Assembly (NCBI RefSeq): GCF_051106095.1
Contig: NC_135783.1
Span: 329,081,322 to 329,145,321 of the forward strand
Origin: Pogona vitticeps
Taxonomy: Eukaryota > Chordata > Lepidosauria > Squamata > Agamidae
DNA length: 64,000 nucleotides
Direction of reading: 5' to 3'
In this document: positions 22,624 to 35,324 of the stretch, piece after piece
Layout of the letters: each line of letters begins with the position of its first letter
Position numbering within the stretch: the first letter of the stretch is position 1
Notes under the pieces: generated by a model
Told to the model about the DNA's origin: nothing
What the model saw: only the letters and a program-made list of their open reading frames with translations
Database searches by the model: none
Made by a program: the position numbers and the translations under genes

Positions 22624-23780
22624 AGACACGCCTCCTCCCCCCCCCCCCGCACTTATGTATTGTTAAAGTGTGTGTCACAGAAAAAAAGGGGGAAAGAAGG
22701 GACGTGCTTGCATAAAATTTGGTGATTTACAGATAACATGTTAAATCTAATTGCCAGAAAGACTAGAGCAGACCCATTTAATCAGTGGGATTTTCGTAAG
22801 TGCTAGTGTACCATTCAACAATTTAACCAATGGGTCCATTCTAAATGGGACTGGTGATGAGATTTGGGCTGTAGAGGCAAAGTTTCATATAATTAATATA
22901 ATTTAAATAAAAATGTAAAATATTTCACTGTAGTCACAGACTCTGACCTGGTTACCCCTTCAGTTTCCTGTGATATTTATTGCTAGTGACAGGCAAATTC
23001 AATGTTCCTGCTGTCCATTCTAATGGCTACATGTATATTACTTTAGATTTAGACTTGAGCAGCCTTCAAAAAGAGGATTCCTTTAAATAGAAGACTATCC
23101 TCTGTAAAACAGCACAAATTGTTACCTCACTTTTCAATCTATATACTGATAGCAAGAAGAAGACATATTTTAGGGCAACTTTGGACACTCCCAGGTAGAT
23201 GCTTTAATGGTTGCTGGACATACATTCTTGCACACCTGATATTTTCAGCGTAACAGAGACTTTGCTGATCTTTGTGCTAAGCCAAATAGTAGATACTGAC
23301 ACTGGAGGGATACATTCCTCAGTAGTTCAAACAGCAGATACTTAAGTGCAACAGTCTGACCAAAAGAGCAAAGTCGGAAAAATTGGGCAAAACTCTGGAA
23401 AACATATAAATTGAGCCTATGTGCTCCAGACCATTAAGCGCAATGGGACTTTAAAATTTTGTTTAGTTACAGACTGTAGCTCTCCCCACCCCCAACATTG
23501 TTTGCATCATTAATTTAAAATAAACTAGTTATTTATTTATTGAATTGCTAAAATGTTACAAATAAGGTGAGCTTTCCAGTTCTCTAGAACTTTTTAATAG
23601 GCAAAAATGATACAAAATCTGGTTAAGGCCAACTTTTATTTGCTTTAATCTCCAAATATAAATATTTTAATATAATATTTGAAAATATTTTAATAGATTT
23701 TTTTCCCAGCCTTAACTCTACATTTTATGCCAACTTTGCTTGTTTAAGAGTTCTGTAGAACTCAAAAGCTCATGCTATTT
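22624..23780. other. Intergenic, no recognised feature
   Basis: AT-rich, with a short C-run at 22,638. Nothing supported. Confidence 0.4.
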
Positions 23781-23789
23781 TTAACTTCT

Positions 23790-24600
23790 CAGTGGTCCAA
23801 TAAATATATCACTGTGAATGGGTTCGTTGGTTGCGGAGTGCGACCCCTGTCTTGGTGCCGGAATAAGAGTCGGAGGCTGATCCATATTTTTAACACAACT
23901 GGATTTATTCATAAACAAAGTTAACTCCATGGGCTCGAACAGGTCCATCAAACTTAACTCAGGCAACGGATGGTAACGCCGCACCTTAACTTCAGGTGTT
24001 AGTATATCAGTCCTTACAGAGGGGTGGGACCAAACCGCTCCTTGTTGGTCATGGGCCTCAGAGGAGTGCTCCTCACTGCACACACCGTCCCATAGCAAGG
24101 GTGTCTCGCCCAGTCTCCCTCTCGCTGGGGCTGGAGTAATGAGGGACTGGGACGGATCACCCTCCTCTCCCCACACTGGTTGTGGGGGTAGACCACCACA
24201 GTCCATTCCAGAGCTCTAGTTCACCTGCTCCTGCGTGCAAGTCCTTTGGGTCAGGCAAGAGCCCTCCACCAGCTTGTAGATTTGGGAACTCATGCCTCAG
24301 TGTAGCAAAACCGTCCTGTCCCATGCTCCAGTCGGTTTGCACACCACGATCTTTCTTGTCAGGGTGGGTGCCCGTTAAGATCTTGAATGTTCGCGCCTCT
24401 TCCCCCTCTTTTATATCCTCCCACACAACTAAGTCTAGCTCCTCCCCTTTCTCGTCAGCTAGACACACTTCCAGCCTTTCCTGCTCTACTCCCGGCTCGG
24501 GTTCTATACCCACCAGCACACCTTCAACACATCCCCCCCCCTTCTACAGCATTCGGTTGTGAGGAGGACGGCGCACTCTCTCCTTCACCTTCACAATCAC
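23790..24600 (-). mobile_element. Unidentified coding repeat, copy B
   Basis: Counterpart of the repeat at 4.46-5.18 kb. Minus-strand frames of 120 and 141 codons carry the shared blocks LEVCLADE, LDLVVWEDIKEGEE, RGVQT, FPNLQAGGGLLPDPKDLH and LPELSLMDLFE. The stretch after the last block extends a little beyond what copy A shows (QPPTLIPAPRQ). No known domain was recognised. It looks broken. The two copies are diverged enough that insertion was long ago. Confidence 0.45.
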
Positions 24601-24619
24601 CAGGCTTAAACTTTGGTTT

Positions 24620-24866
24620 CTATGGATGGATCACACTGTTATGCCGTTGCTGCATGATTGAAGCAATGCATTTGCTGGAAAAGACAACAATGCTGGGAAT
24701 AGTTGAAGGCAGCAAGAAAAGAGGAGGAGTGAATGTGAGATCAATCAAGTCGGTAAAGGAATATACAAGACCTGACCAAGATTGTTAATGATAGGAACTT
24801 CTGGAGGTCAGTAATTCATAAGGTTACCATAAGTTAGAAGTAACTTGATGGCACGTAACATCAACA
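24620..24866 (+). mobile_element. BovB/RTE-like LINE fragment
   Basis: GGAAAAGACAACAATGCTGGG, then GAAGGCAGCAAGAAAAGAGG, TTAATGATAGGAACTTCTGG and AAGGTTACCATAAGTTAGAAG with TAACTTGATGGCACGTAAC. The last part equals the tail of the 37.7-kb SINE. This links that SINE family to an RTE-type LINE partner. Confidence 0.7.
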
Positions 24867-25766
24867 GAAGCTGCTGCTGACTTTATATCCTGTATTAGTG
24901 GGATTTCTCCACTGAATTTATGTCATTTTGGGGGACTTAAATACCCATCCTGTCTCCATTCCCTATCAGATCAACTGCTAGAAGGATTTGTAGGTGAATT
25001 TGCCTAAAAATAGCAGATGTTATTGGAAGACCTGGAAACTATCCTATGTACCTGTGGTTCTTGATTGTGCCAGTTGACCTGCTCTCCCACTCTCCCAAAG
25101 GATTGTGATTGCTCCTTCAGATACTAGTTGTGGGTATCAAGTTGTTTTTACCAAGACACTAGATATTTAGTGTAGTGGTTCTAGTCTCCCAGGATGGGAT
25201 TCTCTTCCCCTTTCACCCTGTGTTTCTAAAGAAATGAAAGGGATTTAAAAAATCTTCTATCAGTTGAAGTCATCGTGATTTTGTTGCGTTGTTTATGAGT
25301 ATCCTGCTGTGGTTGTTATAATTACTACTGAGAACTAAATAAGGCTGATTGTTTCTCTGCTGTCATTGCAAATGGATTCTCTTTTAGATTTTAAAAGAAA
25401 TGTTAGAAATATGGGAGAATGATTACTTATACAGGTAATTGTACGTGGGATACCACGTGAAATGGGTAGTATGAAGTGGCTGGGCAAATACTGTAGTTTG
25501 TTCATACTGGGACTTTCCTAAGAGCTAGTTGAAACACGCAATATCCCTCTTCAGCCACTAAAGCTCAGTTTTTGCTTCTTTCTGCTTCCCCCCCCCCATT
25601 TGAAACAAGGGAAGCCCTCCAGTTTTCATTCCTGGCAAAGCTAAATTAATTCTGCTTCTTCTGAGTCAGTGTAATGACAGAGTGCATGGAAGTCAGTGGT
25701 TCATAAAATAAGAATCTGACCCTTCCATCTTCTGTAAATAAATACATAACACAGGAAAAAAACTAC
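24867..25766. other. Intergenic, no recognised feature
   Basis: Nothing supported beyond a short C-run at 25,590. Confidence 0.4.
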
Positions 25767-25774
25767 ATCGGGAC

Positions 25775-27237
25775 CAGAGGTGGGATTCAGCAGGTTCTCA
25801 CCTATTCTATAGAACCGGTTCCTAAATGTACTGTTGGTTCTTAGAACCGTTTGCTGGCTTGAGATGAATGAAGGAGGAGGGGCCAGGTGACCAGCGACGA
25901 GTGGGGGGGAAGGGGGCACAATTAGCTGCCTCCCTTCCCGTGCCACACTGAGCCGTCTGAGGTGGGGTGGGGGTGAGAGAGACAGAGCCCTGGAAAGAGC
26001 AGAGGCATCACTGGGGGGAAAGGGGGGAGGATGACTCCTTGAGGGGTGGTGATTGACAAGGCATGTGGGCAGGACACAGGGAAAAAGTTTTGGAGTGAGA
26101 CCGCTTCAGTCAAACACCCAACCGTCCTCGTTTTACTATGATTTTTTTCAAGTTAAAGGTACCACATAAGACTGTTGCTCTGCCTAGAAACAGTTTTTTT
26201 AAAAAATATCTGAGAGAATATCCAATGCATGAACCAGTGACGGTCTCACTGATCCACGCAGGCAAGTATGCAATAGAAAAGTCACTCACACCACAAAGAG
26301 ATCAAACCTCCAAGCCTCATTTAGAATAGCAAAAAACTTTTCCTCCTGCCTCAAAACTGACAATTTTGGGAGACAAATGGCACACATATGGCCCACTCTG
26401 TTAGAAGGAGGAAGACAGCTATCAGTATTTTAACACTAGTAAGATTTACTATTCTTGAAGGCCATATATCCAGGTCCAAGAAAAGAAAACACATAAACAT
26501 ATAAATAGATAAGGGGAATTGAAACTCTTCTCTCAGAAGCGGCCGCTGAGGGTGAGTGGGGGAGGTGGAGCCTGCCAGGGCTCTGAGGGAAGCCATCATC
26601 ACCACCAGCGCCTCCACCAACACCAACACCCCTCAAAGCGACTGGTGAGGAGAAGCAGTGGGTGCGGGGTGGAGGGCAAAGATGGAGGAGGAGGAGACCT
26701 CAGAGGAGTCAGTAACTGAAGGACTGATTTAGGTGGTGGGGTTGAGGTGGAGTGGTGACAGATTGAAAAGAGACCATACCTTCCAAGCCAGAAGGAAGTG
26801 TGTGTGGGGGGGAGAATAACTCCACAACAGGTGCATAAAGGCGGCCTCCAGGTAACAACAAGCAGGGCTATCAGTCATTTCAGGAGCAGGAAAGGGGAGG
26901 GAAGCAAATTTTGCTGGTGAGTTATAGGGTGAAATAGGAGGTAAAGGGAAGGAGAGATGTGTCAGTTCTCTGTCAAACTTGGTCATAAGCACCCACTGTG
27001 AGGTGTGTGTTTGTGTGTGTGTGTGTTTGGCACATGCCCATAGTGAGGGTAACAGCAGCGGTATGCCCAAACAGATACACTGTTTGCGCATACCGCTGGG
27101 AGACCACTGTGGAAGAAACCCTCATCGGATCCACTGTCCTGGGCATTTATTTATTTATTTATTTATTTATTTGTTTGTTTGTTTGTTTGTCATTAGGACA
27201 TAGAACCTGTTGTTAATGTATTCGAATCCCACCACTG
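25775..27237. mobile_element. Non-autonomous hAT element, 1,463 bp
   Basis: Left end CAGAGGTGGGATTCAGCAGG; right end, read inward, CAGTGGTGGGATTCGAATAC. It is flanked by a perfect 8-bp duplication ATCGGGAC (25,767-25,774 and 27,238-27,245). AGAACCGGTT / AGAACCTGTT motifs lie just inside both ends. The interior has GA-rich and (GT)n stretches and a (TTTA)n-(TTTG)n tract at 27,147-27,190. No transposase is recognisable. Interior frames are low-complexity. Confidence 0.88.
27003..27030 (+). repeat. (GT)n microsatellite
   Basis: Short GT-repeat inside the 1.46-kb hAT element. Confidence 0.85.
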
Positions 27238-27837
27238 ATCGGGACAATTTTGAAGCAGGGAAATGATACTGAGGAAGAAGCTACAGTACACTCCTCCGAA
27301 ACTCTTCTCAGAATATCAATAGTTCTTCTATCTTTGTTCCAAAAAGACTGCCAGAATATTGCTATGTATATATGTTACACATACTGTATTTCCAGATAGC
27401 ATCTCCTCTGCTCTCTCAGTGCACTGAGTTCACTGGCTCTCTTTCATCTATAGACTAGAGATATTAAAAGACAAGGGAGCAACAAGATATGTATTTGTTC
27501 TGCTGTTTGTGACATGTTCTTCACTGTTACTTGCTATATTTATTTTACTGGCTGCATGACTTTAGTGCTCATTGTTAAGTCCTCTTGATCTTTTGGTATG
27601 AGTATGATGCAGTATATTTTGTTCAGCTGTCAAGGCTTGTGTTTTTTGTAGCATTTCTGCTTGCATTATTGTATCCTGTGTTGCGGGCTATTTCCATATG
27701 ACATCACTGATTGTGTGCAAGTGAGCATGATGTGGGTGTGACCCCTGCTTCTTTTATCTGCCTTTTCCTCATACTGTTAGGCATTACAACTGCAATACAA
27801 GTTGTAAATTGTGTGTGTTGTATACACACAAATGCAT

Positions 27838-28045
27838 AGAGGATCCCTGTATCTATGGGACTGGTTTCCACAGTTTCAGTTATCCATGGTTTATTGCAGC
27901 CCTATACACAATATACAAGAGAGTGGGATAAAGTTCACATGGTCCACCCTTTATATGTTGTATATAGGATTCACTACTATCTGCAGGTTCAGCTGTTTGT
28001 GGTAGCTTGTGGAACGAATCCTCTACGGATATAGGAGTCCTACTG
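27838..28045. mobile_element. Possible Tigger-like DNA element fragment
   Basis: The right side reads inward as CAGTAGGACTCCTATATCCG then TAGAGGATTCG; the left side has GAGGATCCCTGTATCTATGGG. The inverted similarity suggests a short DNA transposon, but the outer ends and target duplication are not clean. Confidence 0.4.
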
Positions 28046-28054
28046 TGTATATTA

Positions 28055-28440
28055 TTTATTTATTTATTATTTCAATTTAATATACTGCTCCCATTAGTGC
28101 CTCAGCACTACTATAGGTGGTTCACAATAAAATACACAATCAAATAATTAATATGATAAAAACTTAAACAATCTAACCACATAAAAACAGAGGGTGTCGG
28201 AGCATTAATAAAATATGAAACAGAAAATGAGAAAAAATACAGATAACAAAGGACTGGATGGAGATGTAAGAATAAATCAACTCAACTAGGGTTGTATTAG
28301 AAGACCTCCATAAAGAGCTATGTCTTCAATTGCTTCTTCAATTTTGCCAGGGAGGGGCCAGGTGAAGCTCCTCCAGAAGCTGATTCCACGAAGTTGGAGC
28401 CACTAGTTTAGCACTATAGCACTGATACAGCACTGATTGA
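28055..28440 (-). mobile_element. Unclassified LINE-like repeat, minus strand
   Basis: It starts with (TTAT)n, then the reverse complement of a terminal motif related to the L2 tail (ATATACTGCTCCCATTAGTG). It ends near GGAGCTTCACCTGGCCCCTC read on the minus strand. Probably a LINE 3' UTR; family not resolved. Confidence 0.4.
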
Positions 28441-29700
28441 AATGCTTACCAGGTCTTGTCAATCTGGGACTATTTCACTAGCTAAATATTTAAAAAATGG
28501 GATACTGAATGTTAGAGAAAGAGGCAAATAAACAGGTGCTTATAATAGCAAAGAAGGATGAGAGGAAAAGGGGGCTGTTTGGAACAAATCCTCCTGGGAT
28601 ATTTAAACATTTTTGTGTAGATTAATTAACATCAGCACAAAACAACATCTGCTGTACAACAACAGATACAACCCTGTGAAAATAGCAACCAAAAAAAGAG
28701 AAGATAAATGGAAGAGTAACAGTAATGAGGCAATAGGAAATTGAGTAGCTGGGAAAGCTTTTTTAACTGACTCTGAAAGAATTTCAGAAATAATCTTCAG
28801 TCTGGAAACAATGTCTTACACTGGGAGACATTCATTTAACTCCTCAGAGAGAAGTCTATGTTTGCAACTGCTACCTTAGAAAGTTGGAAAGTCTGGCAGA
28901 AAATGTCAGCAGCGGAACAGCTGCTGCTTTGGCTAAGGGATCACTGCATAAATACATATGAGTGTTACAACAAATAGCAGCTGATCAGTTCCTTTTCAAT
29001 ATATGCTCATTTATATTAAGCCATTCCAATTAAATAAAGTCTCTTTCCAAATGTATTGCCTTTTTTTAGCTCCCAGGAATAGTTTAATCTTTCCGCTAAA
29101 TCAGGTTGACAGACAGTGCACAGGGGTCAATGAGTATATTTTAAAATGTTTATGACCTGAAGCAAAGATACTTGGTTCAGCTGCTGATAATAGTGTAATC
29201 AAATCCAGTAGCCCTTTGAAACACAGATGTTGTAGTTACAGAGGAAGTACAAAAATGCAATTAAATTAAGGATCAGATATTGAGATCTGTACATAAAACA
29301 TAGAAACACATAGGCAAAGCTTTCTGTGTTGGAAAATTGATATACAGATTACAGGTGCTTCTAGAAAGTATTAGAACAAATTGTCAGGCTCAGAAAACAA
29401 TCTTCTCTCTATCATGTATGTTATGAGTATTGAAATGGGGTTGCTATTTTCCCCATGATTTTTGTTTAAAAGTTTTTAATTAATATTTTAAGGCAACACT
29501 AAGAAAACACTACTGTACTTTGATCCTGATTCAACCGCAAAATGTAAAAACCCATAAAGTTAGGTTATTGCTTCTATTCAGATGACTTGAATCTCTCCAA
29601 AATATTTTAAGATTTTGAAGATCAAGCCTGTGTGTTGCTTTGCTAACCAATGATAGGAACAGGAATAATATTTCTATAAATCGGTCTTTATCTTACATTC
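28441..29700. other. Intergenic, no recognised feature
   Basis: AT-rich, with no repeat that I can name and no coding exon. Confidence 0.4.
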
Positions 29701-29814
29701 TGCTACCAAGTCCTCTTTGTTGGACTTTGCTATCAGTTGGCATACTTGCAGCTCCAATGGGAATTTTGAATCTATGACTGTGATAGGAACCAGATGGAAA
29801 AGGCTTCTGGAGTT

Positions 29815-30168
29815 AACCTCAAGGCAAAATACGGAGCCAGAGGCAGTTCGTGTCGTTCTGGCAACTCCTGTGGCATTGCTGGAACCAGTTGTATCCGCTC
29901 TTGCCTTTCCACTGGACTATTTCAGTGACGTAGAGAGGGGGGATTTGCTGCTTGGGTAACAGCCTATCCTCCATATTAATTTACTCAGACTTCGTGCTCT
30001 GGAGAGGACACTCCAGCTTCGCATACAGCGTCGAAACAACACGGAAAGGGATTGTCACTCTCGAATTGGCCTTCTCAGCCACAGTAGATGCTTTTCTAAG
30101 TCCTCCATACAGAGCACATTACCATAGTCTCTCGAGACTGAGGGATGCTTAACCTATCTAATCTAATC
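29815..30168 (+). mobile_element. Dispersed repeat sharing its 3' end with the LINE at 58.4-59.0 kb
   Basis: The last ~110 bp (CTCTCGAATTGGCCTTCTCAG ... CATAGTCTCTCGAGACTGAGG) are almost the same as 58,890-58,985. There they follow a LINE reverse-transcriptase end. The upstream part differs, as expected of a SINE riding on that LINE's tail. Left boundary uncertain. Confidence 0.6.
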
Positions 30169-30384
30169 TGATAGGAACCGAAGAGAGTGCCACAGTGAGA
30201 TAACAGAGGCACAATCCAAATCCTTTATTGATTTTTTTAATGAAACATTTAAAAACTGGCTTCTACTTTTGTAGTAAAATTAGATTTAATTATTCCATGC
30301 TAAACATGATGTATAAGTATGAGTAAAATGATACCAGGTGCATATTTTAAAAGCCAAATAAATAATAAAACCATAAAAACTGTT

Positions 30385-32363
30385 CTTTGTCATGGAATGT
30401 CAGGAGATCCCAACAAGAAAAGGAGTCCAAGAAGGGTGGGAGCTTCTTTAAAAAATAAATTCTAAAGGCACAACTCCAACAAGAAGAAAAGGGGAAAGGC
30501 AACAAAAAAGGCCAGTGTGGCTTCCCAAAAAGCTCAGGGAGGACCTACAAACCAAAAAAGACATGTACAGGAGATGGAAAGAAGGCCAGGCCACCAAGGA
30601 TGAGTACAGACAAGTAGCAAGGAAATGCAGGGATGGCATTAGGAGTGCAAAAGCTAAGAATGAGCTGAGGTTAGCTAAGGACACTAAAAGCAATAAAAAA
30701 AGCATTCTTCAGGTATGCGAGTAGCAAAAGACAAACAAAAGACATAGTGACACAGCTCCACAATGGAAATGGAAAAATGATAACAGAAGACAAAGAAAAG
30801 GCAGAGGTGCTCAATTCCTATTTTAGTTGTCTTTTCCCATAAAACAATCTATGGACTTCCAAACAAATTGGAAGTGCAAGGGGGGGAGAACAGGATTGCA
30901 GCTGCAGATTGATAAACAAATAGTCAAGGAATACCTTACCACCTTGAATGAGCTCAAATCTCCAGGGCTGGATGAACGGCATCTGAGAGTACTGAAGGAA
31001 CTGGCTGAAGAACTCTCAGAACCACTATTCATTATTTTCTTGAAATAATGGGAAACGGGGGAGGTGCCAGAGGATTGGAGGAGGGCTACTGTTGTCCCTA
31101 TCTTCAAAAAGGGCAAAAAAGAGGAACTGCGGAATTACAGGCCAGTCAGTCTGACATCAATCCCAGACAAAATTCTGGAACAGATAATAAAGCAGTCATT
31201 GTGCAAGCACCTAGAAAACAATGCAGTAATAACAAGAAGCCAACACAGATTTGTCAAGAACAAATCCTGCCAAACTAATTTGATCTTGTTTTTTGGTCAG
31301 GTCACCTCCCTGATAGACAGAGGGAATGCTGTAGACATAGTATATATTGACTTCAGCAAAGCTTTTGACAAAGTGCCCCATGATATCCTCATTAGCAAGC
31401 TAACTAGGTGTGGGCTGGATAGATGAAGTGTCGGGTGGATATACAGTTGGCTACAGAATTGGACTCAGAAGATAATGATGAATGTGTCCTTCTCTAAGGA
31501 GGTCATAAGGGGGGTACCTACAAGGCTCAGTCCTAGGCCCAGTGCTCTTCGATATCTTTATTAATGACTTGGATGAGAGAGTGCAGGGAATGCTTGTCAA
31601 ATTTGCACATGAAACCAAATTGGGTGGAATAGCTAATAAATACCCTAGAAAACAGAAACAAAATTCAAAATGAACCTTGATAGGATGGAGCATTGGGCCA
31701 AAAGCAACAGAATGAAATTCAACAGGGATAAGTGCAAAGTACCACACCATGGAAAAAGAACCAATTGCACAGTTGCAAGATGGGGGATACCTAGTTCAGC
31801 AAAACTACAAGTAAGAAGAATCTTGGAATTGTCGTAGATCACAAGTTAAGTATGAGCCAACAGTGTGATGTGGCTACAAAAAGGCTAATGCTATTTTAGA
31901 CTGCATTAATAGAAGTATTGTTTATAATTCCCACGAGGTGCTAGTCCCCCTCTATTCAGCACTGGTTAGGCCTCACCTCAAGTATTGTGTCCAGTTCTGG
32001 ACACCACACTTCAACAAGGATGCTAACATTGGAACAAGGTTGATCAAGGGGCTAGAAACCAAGCCTTATCAGGAAAGGCTGAAAGAATTGGGTATGTTTA
32101 GCCTTGAGAAAATAAGGCTTAGGGGTGATAATATTTGAAAGGCTGTCATGCACAGGAGGGACAAGATCTGTTCTTGACCATCCCAGAGTGCAGGACACGC
32201 AACAATGGGCTCAAGTCAAAGGAAGCCAGATTTTGATTGAATATTAGGAAAAACTTCCTAACTGTTAGAGCAGTACGACAGTGGAACCAGTTACCTTGGG
32301 AGTTGGTGAGTGCCCTCACACTGGAGGCATTCAAGAAAAACTTGGATAATCACTTGGCAGATA
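30385..32363 (+). mobile_element. CR1 LINE, reverse-transcriptase part (5'-truncated, interrupted)
   Basis: The reverse-transcriptase ORF of a CR1 retrotransposon is visible in blocks. WKEGQATKDEYRQVARKCRD lies at about 30,570, PEDWRRATVVPIFKKGKKEE at 31,067, NYRPVSLTSI at 31,134, YIDFSKAFDKVPHDIL at 31,348 and [14 protein letters not shown] at about 31,982. The catalytic FADD is replaced by FAHE near 31,604 and the frame shifts several times, so the copy is inactive. Its 3' end resumes at 35,869 after a 3.5-kb hAT insertion. Confidence 0.93.
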
Positions 32364-32853
32364 CAGACTGAGGAGAGGGGGGATGCAGCCGAAGGGGAAA
32401 ATTTTTAAAAATTCACAAAATCAAATTTCTAAAAAGAAAAACAATATTGGATATTGTGATGAAACAGTTACATTTCATGTACTGTTTGATTTGTAGTTTC
32501 TGTTTTACTTCCAAGGGCGTGTGTTAGAGGTGTCCTGGCTGGGGTGGCAGGAGTGGCTGACGGCCAATGGGCAGTCTCCAGCTGGAGATAAGGAGATGGG
32601 CGGAGCCTCTCGCTACCTCTCTTGCCTGTGGGCTGTGCTGCTCCATGGGAGAGCCGCTCTGAGGAGGCAGAGACAGGAACTCAGAGATAGGTAGATTGTG
32701 TTGGGGTGGTGGTGTTCTGCTTTGTTAGAGTCTGTGTGTTCCCAGGCCGGGTGGTTTTGATTTCATTATTTATTTATTTTCGTTTGCAAGTTTAGTTTCA
32801 TTTTGTTTATGAATATATTTTATATTTCATTTCAGTTTAGGAATGGTTATGAA

Positions 32854-35310
32854 ATGTCATCTCAAAAATCTGGAGCTCAAAAACGCAAGGAAAAACAGAA
32901 ACGTGATGACATTAATAAAAAGATTCGGCAGACGCTTTTTCAATTTGGTGTTAAATGCAAAACAAGCAAAACTAACCAAAATGAAACTTTAAATTCAGAA
33001 CTATGTGAAACAAGTGCAGAACTGAATCAAAGGTCAGCATCCCATGAGGCCAGTTTGGATTTTCAAGAAACATCAAATCACGTAAATTCTCAGTTTAAAG
33101 ATTTAGATAAACAATTGAATGTTAGTGGTGAGAGTACTACACTTTCTACAGATTCTGGCCATGGAAAACATAGTGAAGAGAAGAGTAGGTCAAATATTGG
33201 AAATTATATTGGACTGATAACAGAGGTGCCTTCTCAATTGGATATAGAAAACGATGTTATTAAAGGTCATACTGGCTTTCCTAAAACATTTCCCAAAGAT
33301 ATAGATAACCAGGTTTTTCCTGAAAGTATTCTAATCTGTCGAAGTTTAAATGGTGAAAAACATGACCGAGATTGGCTTGTCTGGAGTGAAGTTAAACAAG
33401 CATTATTTTGCTTTCCTTGTCGATTATTTTGGAACAACATTTGTTGCAGCATTAGCTCAGCATCTAAGTCTGTGCTTGCATCAACAAAAGGATGGTCAGC
33501 AACTAAAAAGTGGTGAAAATTATGTATTCGCATCCCAGAACATGAGAGAAGCAATAGTTATAGGCAGTGATATCTGGCTTGGCAAGAACTTGAAAGGTGC
33601 CTCTCATATGGCAAATGCATTGACAGTCTATTGGAGGCATCAATTGAAACAGAATCTGCCAAGTGATACAACATTATGAAACGAATCATTGATGTTGTAC
33701 TATTCCTCAGTGAAAGGGGCTTGCTTTGCATGGCAGTCCCCAGTGCATTGGTGAAAAAGACAATGGGAATTTTCAGGTCATAGAGTTGTTGTCTCATTGG
33801 GATCCAATTCTAAAAGAACATGTGTTGCGAGTTAAACAGTCACAAGAAAAGGGAGAGCAACTTCAAGTACATTATCTCAGTGCTGATTCCCAAAACAAGT
33901 TAATAGCTGAATGTTCCTCACTTGTAAAGCAACACATGTTGGAGGACAGGAAAACTGCAAAGTACTTTGCTATTACTGTTGATTGCATGCCAGATTCATC
34001 CCATGTTGAACAAGCAACATTTTTGGGTGTTATGTAATACCATACGAAAACCACTATGAAATTGTAGAAAGATTTTTAGTTTGTTGACACAAACCATAAA
34101 ACATGATATGACATAGCACAGATGATATTAGAAATATTGAAAGAACATGATATACCACTGTCGGACTGTTGTGTACGGGGCTATGACAATGCAGCCAACA
34201 TGGCAGGAAAATATAAAAGTGTACAAGCAAGAATACTTGAGCAATGTGAACCAGCTTTATTTTCACCATGTGGATGCCACACACTTAATTTGTGTGGAAA
34301 TGATGCCACAGAATGCATTAGTGAAGCCATAACATACTTTGGAACTGTACAAACTGTTTTCAACTTGTTTAGTTCTAGTCCACAACTATGGGAAATCTTG
34401 CAGAAGTGTATTGGCTGTTCTCTTCAAGGCATGTCTAACACACGATGGTCAGACGGTGTTGATAGTATAAAGCCCTTTGTAGCCCACCTGCCAGGCATCA
34501 AATTAGCATTAGAAAACCTCTTGGAGTTGAACCTAAGCGTCAAAACAAGAACATAGATTAATGGAGTTTTGTCTTATGTCACATCCTTCATTTGTGTGAT
34601 GTCTGTTGTATGATACAGAGTATTAGTTCCAGTTGATATCTGTAACAAGGTTATTCAGTCCAGAAATGCAATGCTGGATGTCGGAGTGTCCAAGTTTAAA
34701 AGCTTTTTCAGAACTGACAGATCTTCAGAACAGCTAGAAAAATATGTGGAGCGAAGCTAAGCATGTTGCTTCTAATTTGTGTCTAGAAGTGAAACTCTCT
34801 AGAACTCGGAGTCAGGGAGAAGCAAAATGCAAAATGGATGAATCCCCCGAAGAAGGATATTTCAGAAAGTCTGTCTTCTGTGTAATATTGGATAATGTTA
34901 TTGAACTGACGGTTTCAATGCTGCAGTGAACATTTCTGAGAAGTTCAGCTTCCTCTGGAAGTACCTGTCAATTCCTCAAGATGAACTGAAAGAAAAATCA
35001 AAATTACTGGCAGATCAATATCCTGTTGATATCAGTGAAGATCTTGTAATGGAGATAAGTCATTTGCCATCTGTCCATCAAGCAAATTTTGGAGAGGGCC
35101 AACTGAGTCCATTGGAGCGACTGAATTGCTTGGAAAAGAAACAAGCTAGGACTCTTTCCAAATATATGTGTCTGCCTCCATATTCTGTTAATAATTCCTG
35201 CCACTGTCACCTTTGCAGAGCGCTCATTCAGCAAAATAAAGCTGATAAAAATTATCCAAGATCGACTAGGTCACAGGCGCAACTGGTAGATTTAGCAAGA
35301 CAGTATTGAG
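32854..35310 (+). pseudogene. Decayed hAT transposase (TTF zinc finger, RNase-H-like core, C-terminal dimerisation region)
   Basis: The likely start is MSSQKSGAQKRKEKQKRDD at 32,854. The first frame runs to about 33,516 and includes a TTF-type zinc finger, DWLVWSEVKQALFCFPCRLF. Later blocks are KTAKYFAITVDCMPDSSHVE (about 33,952), VRGYDNAANMAGKYKSVQAR (34,172), FSPCGCHTLNL (34,260) and SNTRWSDGVDSIKPF (34,435). The C-terminal ERSFSKIKLIKIIQDRLGHR lies near 35,222, in another frame. These are the DUF4371 / hAT C-terminal blocks of ZMYM1-like transposases. At least five frame changes and several stops separate them, so no functional protein is possible. It would have cut and pasted its own element in the nucleus. 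An apparent splice acceptor (TTCAGTTTAG) precedes the start. Confidence 0.88.
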
Positions 35311-35324
35311 TCTGGTCTTGCAAA

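Noticed and set aside
26519-26719. Histidine-rich open frame (HHHHQRLHQHQHP)
   Set aside because: Short, inside a non-autonomous hAT element, with no splice or conservation support.
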